A stretch of DNA of 11,745 nt from Amoebophrya sp. AT5.2 (taxonomy: Eukaryota; Sar; Dinophyceae; Syndiniales; Amoebophryaceae), in contig RXOD01005979.1 of the NCBI GenBank assembly GCA_005223375.1, positions 1-11,745 on the forward strand, in the 5' to 3' direction. The position numbers and the translations under genes were made by a program. Positions 8,701 through 11,745 of this stretch are shown here, one piece after another; position 1 is the first letter of the stretch, and the number at the start of each line of letters is the position of its first letter. The notes beneath the pieces are model-generated. The model searched no databases. It was not told the origin of the DNA and worked only from the letters and a program-made list of their open reading frames with translations.

Positions 8701-9629
8701 GCGTGGATATTTGATGTAGTGCTTGCCGGAGAAGAGGGTGAGGACCATGGGGTGTACTCTGCCCCCCTTGTTGTTCTTGGCGATGCCATAGCGCCAGACG
8801 AGGACGAGCATCTGCCGGACGAGGCGTGTGAAGTTGCAACCCGAATTTTCGAGCAGCTTGGCGAAGCGGCGTGCGCCCCTAGCCTTGGCTGTGAGAAGGT
8901 GAAATGATAATCGATATGAACACGCAGTAGGAAAGTATGTTGGACACTATGGTGGGCTAAGTAAGTGATACTCGCGAGTTTTTCCCCTTGATCGGATGCG
9001 AAGCGGGTGAGGAGACAGCAGCACTGCGCGATCGTCGCAGTGGCCTGCTCTGCGCGCCACACGTCCTTCACTTTTTTCGGGTTTTTCAGCAGCGGCAAGA
9101 CGTTGGCTTGTAGCTGTTCGCACAGGTGCTCGATCGGGTGCTCCGCCGTGATCGGCACCGTGGAGTGATTGATGGACTCCGTGTAGATTGTATTCAGTGC
9201 CCTGCCTGTGTCCTCGAGAATGACCTTGGCAGTTGCGACGATGGTTTCGATGGGTGTGTCATTGGTGGCAAAGATTTCTGGCCCCGTCGCAAACCAATCA
9301 CCTAGGGTTTCTGGCACGTTAGCTCCGTCGGGGCCCGCGTCGAACCCTCCTTCACCTGGGGTGGCAGGAGTGTTGTCGTTTTGATCTGGCGGTGCTGCCA
9401 CCGTCGTGTAGGTGCTGGCCGAGAGCACCCCGCGACCAAGGGCGGGGATTCGCTCTCCTTGCTCATCGCCGATATGAACCGCGTCGCTGTCGGAGCTGTC
9501 GGAATCCGAGTCGAAGCCGGTCCTCTCTCGGGAGGACTTCTTGCTCTCTGGTCCGTGCACCTCTCCCTGGGAGGACTGTGCCTCCTCGTCTGGGTGAGCC
9601 GCGCTGGCGGGTTCCGTTTCTGACGGCAT
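5702..9629 (-). CDS. Gag-like structural/nucleic-acid-binding protein (four exons, 1217 residues)
   Basis: Position upstream of RT and composition suggest the Gag protein that would coat element RNA; no sequence relative is recognised. Exons 9629-8972, 8888-8281, 8187-6966 and 6867-5702 join with matching phases and no internal stop (3654 coding bases). The N-terminus is acidic with an Asp/Ser run (residues 40-49). Exon 3 opens with six prolines (423-428) and has a very charged Glu/Arg coiled-coil (about 579-629). Exon 4 has an NPK triple repeat (about 1029-1037), a Gln/Gly/Asn/Trp-rich stretch with GGG-R repeats (about 1038-1102), and a C-terminal Cys/His cluster (C1170, C1175, C1190, C1196, H1202) resembling a CCCH zinc finger with irregular spacing. 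Exons 2, 3 and 4 have no plausible own ATG near their starts, which supports one gene. It could still be two genes that a different splice pattern separates. Confidence 0.68.
6868..6965 (-). other. Intron 3 of the gag-like gene (98 bases)
   Basis: Donor AACG|GTACTTATTTC, acceptor CACCACACAG|GCACG. It joins a 1-base and a 2-base partial codon into glycine. A nearer acceptor (TCAATAG, around 6916) gives the wrong phase for the downstream frame. Polypyrimidine-rich stretches are present throughout the intron. Confidence 0.78.
8188..8280 (-). other. Intron 2 of the gag-like gene (93 bases, unusual donor)
   Basis: Donor GCCAG|GTCCCTCC, acceptor TTACTGATACAG|CCGCCG, both at codon boundaries (phase 0). 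TACTGAT just before the acceptor fits a branch-point consensus, and a pyrimidine tract (CTTTCTTC) lies upstream of it. The donor GTCCCT is atypical compared with the GTACT/GTATC donors of the other introns, so this junction is the least certain. The exon 2 frame would otherwise end at 8248. Confidence 0.62.
8889..8971 (-). other. Intron 1 of the gag-like gene (83 bases)
   Basis: Donor GCGA|GTATCACTTAC, acceptor CACCTTCTCACAG|CC. It joins one plus two bases into a threonine codon and passes from the exon 1 frame to the exon 2 frame with no stop. Exon 1 would otherwise run into a serine/threonine-rich frame of shadow appearance. Confidence 0.8.
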
Positions 9630-10055
9630 TGTTGGCAGTGCTAGTGCAATAGTGCTTAGTACTACTTCTCTTGTGGTCTAGGTGCCTTTCTAACCTGCTG
9701 CAGAACAAGAGCGGAATTGTTTGATGGTGTCTGAGATGGGGCCGACAAAGCTCTGATTTGTGCGAGGAAAGCTTTTTCTCTCTCTGTCGTTTTCCTCCAA
9801 CGACAAAAAACTCCTCCCGCCTCTCTCGCGAAGGAACAGGTGCCGGCGGCAAAAAACCACAACAAACTCCGACTCGTGCTATGGAATAGAGCATAGCTTC
9901 ATCTTGCATGATCTTGTCTTCGTGCATGTGTCCCTTCGGGCAGAGCTTCTTCTTTCAAGAAAAATCCGTCTGGTCGCAAAGGTCACTCCGCTGCAAAGCT
10001 GTTCGCGGAGCTGGTCCACCAAAAGAATGCACATGTGTAGGGCCCGGCCTACACT
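9630..10055 (-). other. Spacer between the 117-codon gene and the gag-like gene
   Basis: 426 bases without a convincing gene. On the minus strand a pyrimidine-rich run ends in CTTGTTCTGCAG (around 9697-9710), a candidate splice acceptor ahead of the gag start. The region may hold a promoter or a 5' leader for the gag message; no TATA box or other defined motif could be assigned. Confidence 0.35.
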
Positions 10056-10528
10056 TCAGTGCTGCAGCGCTCGCAGCAGATCGAGAATTTCTTGCGTGTT
10101 CTCGAGTATCTTGTGCCTGTTTCGGTAGAGTGGTTGATGTATGATTTCTGTTGATGAGTAAGTGATGGAATCACGATGGGAAGAAGAAGTTGGAAGGGCA
10201 TCAGTATTGAGAGTATGAACGGAAGTAAGGAGTACTCGTTGTCGTTGTTTTTGGTGTTTTTGTTTTCTCCCAAGGTCTTGTTCCCCAGGCGTACCTCCTC
10301 ACGTTTCACGTACGTCTGCAACGCGAACAGGGTGCTACGTGCCACTACGAGCGCCGTGGAAGGGTCGTTTTTGTTGTTCAAGGCCCACTTGGCCTGCCGC
10401 ACCCAGCGTTCCGTGAACGTCAGCAGATCGAACCGGTCGAACTGCATGATCATCTCCGGAGTAGCGAGTGTATCTAACAGCGTCTCGGCGGCGCCAGGCG
10501 CACCCGAGTCTTTTCCTTTGATTGACAT
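10056..10528 (-). CDS. Small helical protein, two exons (117 residues), function unknown
   Basis: Exon 10528-10236 and exon 10116-10056 join in phase to 118 codons including the stop. The ATG at 10526-10528 is the first in frame. The N-terminal 15 residues are Gly/Ala/Ser-rich. The middle (about 25-80) is predicted by eye to be helical, with FDLLTFTERW and an Ala/Leu-rich segment. A Lys/Asn-rich linker (about 88-97) leads to the exon 2 tail, whose Leu/Ile spacing makes a good amphipathic helix (KILENTQEILDLLRALQH). That tail appears only after splicing, which supports the intron. No family recognised. Lying between the leader and gag, it may be an accessory or capsid-related protein of the element; this is a guess. 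Confidence 0.6.
10117..10235 (-). other. Intron in the 117-codon gene (119 bases)
   Basis: Donor AACGA|GTACTCCTTAC, acceptor ACCGAAACAG|GCAC. The junction makes a glutamate codon (2+1 bases). An alternative acceptor CATCAACAG lies about 30 bases upstream (around 10147). The donor is nearly the same as that of the RT intron (GTACTC). Confidence 0.72.
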
Positions 10529-10588
10529 AGCTAACTCGTTGGCTTACAAAGAACTACGAGGTAATGGAGTGTTGTGAGTGCGCAGGTT

Positions 10589-10870
10589 TTACTTCTTGTG
10601 CTTGTTCCAGAGCGGGCGAGGGACGTCGACGAGGTCGGCTGCGTAAGCTTTCTGGTTGCTAGCAATCCAGCGCTGGTAGTTTGCCCACAGAGAGAAGCCG
10701 TTAGGCGGCGGGTAGACTCCCTTGGGGGGATGCCCCTTCGGCGTCTCCACGGTGACCGCGGTCATCTTGTTGTCCCACAGGATCTGGGTGTGATCCACTT
10801 GGAAAGTGAACTTCAGTTTAGGCTCCTGGCCGGAGCCATCGACCGGCGGGATCCAGTTGCGATACGGCAT
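10589..10870 (-). CDS. Small hypothetical protein (93 residues), first gene after the leader
   Basis: The frame from the ATG at 10868-10870 to the TAA at 10589-10591 encodes a compact protein rich in Trp, Pro and Lys, with no signal peptide or membrane segment. Notable stretches are YRNWIPPVDG near the start, a beta-like KLKFTFQVDH (about 18-27), and YPPPNGFSLWANYQRWI (about 53-69). The frame stays open for some 19 codons above this ATG but without another ATG; CTTCAG, a possible acceptor, lies there. No family is recognised. The next gene starts 60 bases downstream on the same strand. The composition looks like protein rather than shadow frame, yet reality as a gene is only moderately certain. 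Confidence 0.55.
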   Translation of the reverse strand: MPYRNWIPPVDGSGQEPKLKFTFQVDHTQILWDNKMTAVTVETPKGHPPKGVYPPPNGFSLWANYQRWIASNQKAYAADLVDVPRPLWNKHKK

Positions 10871-11123
10871 TTTGGTGCGCAGAAGTATGGTCGGAAGCGA
10901 CGAGCTTCTAGATCGTCCTCTTCTCAACTGAAGATTTTTTGATGAAGGATGGATCGGCGTACAAGTGATGAGATATGGCTTGGAGCGTGCGATCCGAATC
11001 GAGATCGATCACAACTACTCTGCACTCAGTCGAGAGGTCGAGCTTCGACAACGAGAGGACGTGCGAGCGGTGCACGAACTGAAGTCTTACTCATGGGAAC
11101 AAGAACAGCAAACGTCAACTGAA
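10871..11123 (-). other. Leader segment between hairpin array and first small gene
   Basis: No gene is supported on either strand. A plus-strand frame at 10965-11285 runs through here and into the hairpin array, but it is judged a by-product. No regulatory motif is recognised. It would be 5' untranslated sequence of the first small gene. Confidence 0.35.
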
Positions 11124-11409
11124 GCCCTGGGGCGTGCGTGCGTAGACACTGTAAATCTCCTGAGAGAGCATCGCGTGTACTGCCGGAGCAGTGACCGTCG
11201 GGACGGAAGGTCGAGGTGTCGCCTGGGCGATAGGTATAGGCGCCACCGGGGTGGCAGGTCGTCTGATCGCCTGGGCGAGAAGTAAAGGGGCGCTGCCGGA
11301 GCAACGAGTACGAGGGCTACCTGAGTAGCGTGCTCACCTGAGTGAGTGGTGAGTCTCCTGAGAGGCTCGTGCCGACCTTCTGAAAGGGCGGTGCTAAACT
11401 CCTGAGAGT
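11124..11409 (-). repeat. Array of 13 mini-hairpins with a shared tetraloop class and different stems
   Basis: Thirteen perfect or near-perfect short stems (3 to 7 pairs) enclose a four-base loop of plus-strand form C-K-G-R. Loop starts: 11127 CTGG, 11160 CTGA, 11184 CGGA, 11199 CGGG, 11223 CTGG, 11247 CGGG, 11271 CTGG, 11297 CGGA, 11321 CTGA, 11338 CTGA, 11358 CTGA, 11380 CTGA, 11402 CTGA. Examples: ACTGC-CGGA-GCAGT, GCCAC-CGGG-GTGGC, CTCAC-CTGA-GTGAG, and GAGTCTC-CTGA-GAGGCTC with one T-G pair. Loop spacing from 11199 to 11321 is 24, 24, 24, 26, 24. In the element RNA (minus strand) the loops are UCAG, CCAG, UCCG and CCCG, all within the stable YNMG tetraloop family. Changing stems with kept pairing point to selection on structure. 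The array lies in the leader, where packaging or priming signals would be expected. Confidence 0.8.
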
Positions 11410-11722
11410 CAGCGCTCTCCCGGCGGCGCGGTGGCCAGACACGGTGGTCGAAGTGGGGAGAGGAGGGCCACTACCTCAAACAAGTATGCGTCGAAGTGTT
11501 TCCACCTCGGCGCGTACCCGTCTGAGGCAGTGTTTGTCATACATGAACAACGCAACGACTGTGCCCAAAAATCTTCTACAGAGTGGAAAACACCGTGAAA
11601 GCGACAACGTCGCAAAAACAGCGGAGACCACACCCGTCATCCCTGCAGAGAACCTAAACAACTATACTCTAGCCGGGACCGAGGTCCAGGTTCGAGGCTA
11701 GTCGTAAAGGTACGGGTAGAAG
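11410..11722 (-). other. Outer leader between hairpin array and A1 repeat
   Basis: No certain gene. A plus-strand frame from an ATG at 11486 to 11701 (about 71 codons) is opposite to all other genes, resembles nothing known and is not called. The piece holds one further hairpin near its outer end. A promoter for the element should lie in or beyond this stretch, but no TATA box or initiator could be recognised. Confidence 0.35.
11669..11701. other. Two-tier stem-loop near the A1 end
   Basis: An outer stem CTAGCC (11669-11674) pairs with GGCTAG (11696-11701), and an inner GGACC (11676-11680) pairs with GGTCC (11683-11687) on the same side. It contains GGTTCGAGG, which looks like a tRNA T-arm or B-box, but no tRNA can be folded around it. 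Role unknown. Confidence 0.4.
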
Positions 11723-11745
11723 AAAGATGGCTTCACACAGCCGTA
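11723..11745 (-). repeat. Inner end of terminal repeat A1 (23 bases visible, cut by the window edge)
   Basis: Identical to 421-443 in the same orientation. Similarity stops at 11722/420 on the inner side; on the outer side it runs to the last base, so the repeat probably continues outside. It is the only match linking the 5' end of the element to the B1-A2-B2 block. Confidence 0.62.

Larger units (their letters stand above)
92..11745 (-). mobile_element. DIRS-superfamily (tyrosine-recombinase) retrotransposon with split direct repeats, probably lacking its outermost 5' end
   Basis: Read on the minus strand the order is: partial repeat A1, structured leader, two small genes, gag-like gene, RT-RNase H gene, tyrosine recombinase, then B1-A2-B2. 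RT with RNase H followed by a tyrosine recombinase, and no DDE integrase or protease, is diagnostic of the DIRS superfamily. The split direct repeats point to the PAT/Ngaro/Kangaroo side rather than DIRS-1, which has inverted ends. The 5' limit is inferred to lie roughly 100 bases beyond the right edge, if A1 matches the rest of A2 (444-542). The 3' limit is taken as the end of B2 at base 92; bases 1-91 would then be host flank. No target-site duplication can be tested here. What is seen: the genes and repeats. What is inferred: the exact limits and the subfamily. Confidence 0.85.

Noticed and set aside
8423..8839. Alternative His/Pro/Gln-rich frame in gag exon 2
   Set aside because: The competing frame (exon 2 as called) links in phase to both neighbouring exons and has balanced protein-like composition.
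10965..11285. 106-codon plus-strand frame in the leader
   Set aside because: Runs opposite to all genes, Arg-rich, and its second half is dictated by the hairpin array.
11026..11304. Minus-strand frame with RPGD-like peptide repeats
   Set aside because: The repeated peptide comes from hairpins spaced by multiples of three bases (24, 48); the frame lacks a good start and does not cover the rest of the array.
11124..11409. CRISPR-like array
   Set aside because: Spacing is regular, but there is no constant repeat: stems differ and only the four-base loop class is shared. The setting is eukaryotic.
11444..11701. 85-codon plus-strand frame near the right edge
   Set aside because: Non-ATG start, no recognisable motif, wrong strand; could be chance in about 300 bases.
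11669..11701. tRNA gene suggested by a GGTTCGAGG box
   Set aside because: No acceptor, D-arm or anticodon arm can be built around it.

Overview
The window looks like one nearly complete tyrosine-recombinase (DIRS-superfamily) retrotransposon, about 11.7 kb long, with every gene on the minus strand. It sits in a eukaryotic nuclear genome: five GT-AG introns can be placed where the reading phases match, and no bacterial-type gene layout is seen. The host cannot be named from the sequence. A protist or alga (for example an alveolate) is plausible but is only an inference.

Layout in the direction of transcription, right to left. (1) The far right edge holds 23 bases (11723-11745) that recur at 421-443; this is probably the inner end of a terminal repeat 'A1' that continues past the window. 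(2) A leader of about 850 bases contains at least 13 small hairpins (11124-11409). Their stems differ in sequence, but they all share one tetraloop class, and much of the array has a ~24-base period. (3) Two small unrecognised genes follow, of 93 and 117 codons. (4) Next is a four-exon gag-like gene (9629 to 5702; 1217 residues when spliced) with an acidic N-terminus, a charged coiled-coil and a Gln/Gly/Asn-rich tail ending in a Cys/His zinc-binding-like module. (5) A two-exon reverse transcriptase-RNase H gene (5174 to 2718; 767 residues) follows. (6) Then comes a tyrosine recombinase (2381 to 1224; 385 residues). (7) The left side is non-coding and carries two identical 228-base direct repeats (92-319 and 543-770), with the second copy of the 23-base A sequence between them.

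The order A1 - genes - B1 - A2 - B2 is the 'split direct repeat' arrangement known from PAT/Ngaro/Kangaroo-type elements. In these, RNA is copied by the RT, a circular DNA is made through the split repeats, and the tyrosine recombinase inserts it. There is no DDE integrase, no aspartic protease and no recognisable methyltransferase.

Three things stand out. The first is the array of compensating-stem hairpins in the leader. The second is a YVGD sequence at the RT catalytic motif C, where YxDD is expected, inside an otherwise intact element with identical repeats. The third is the number of spliceosomal introns in a retroelement.
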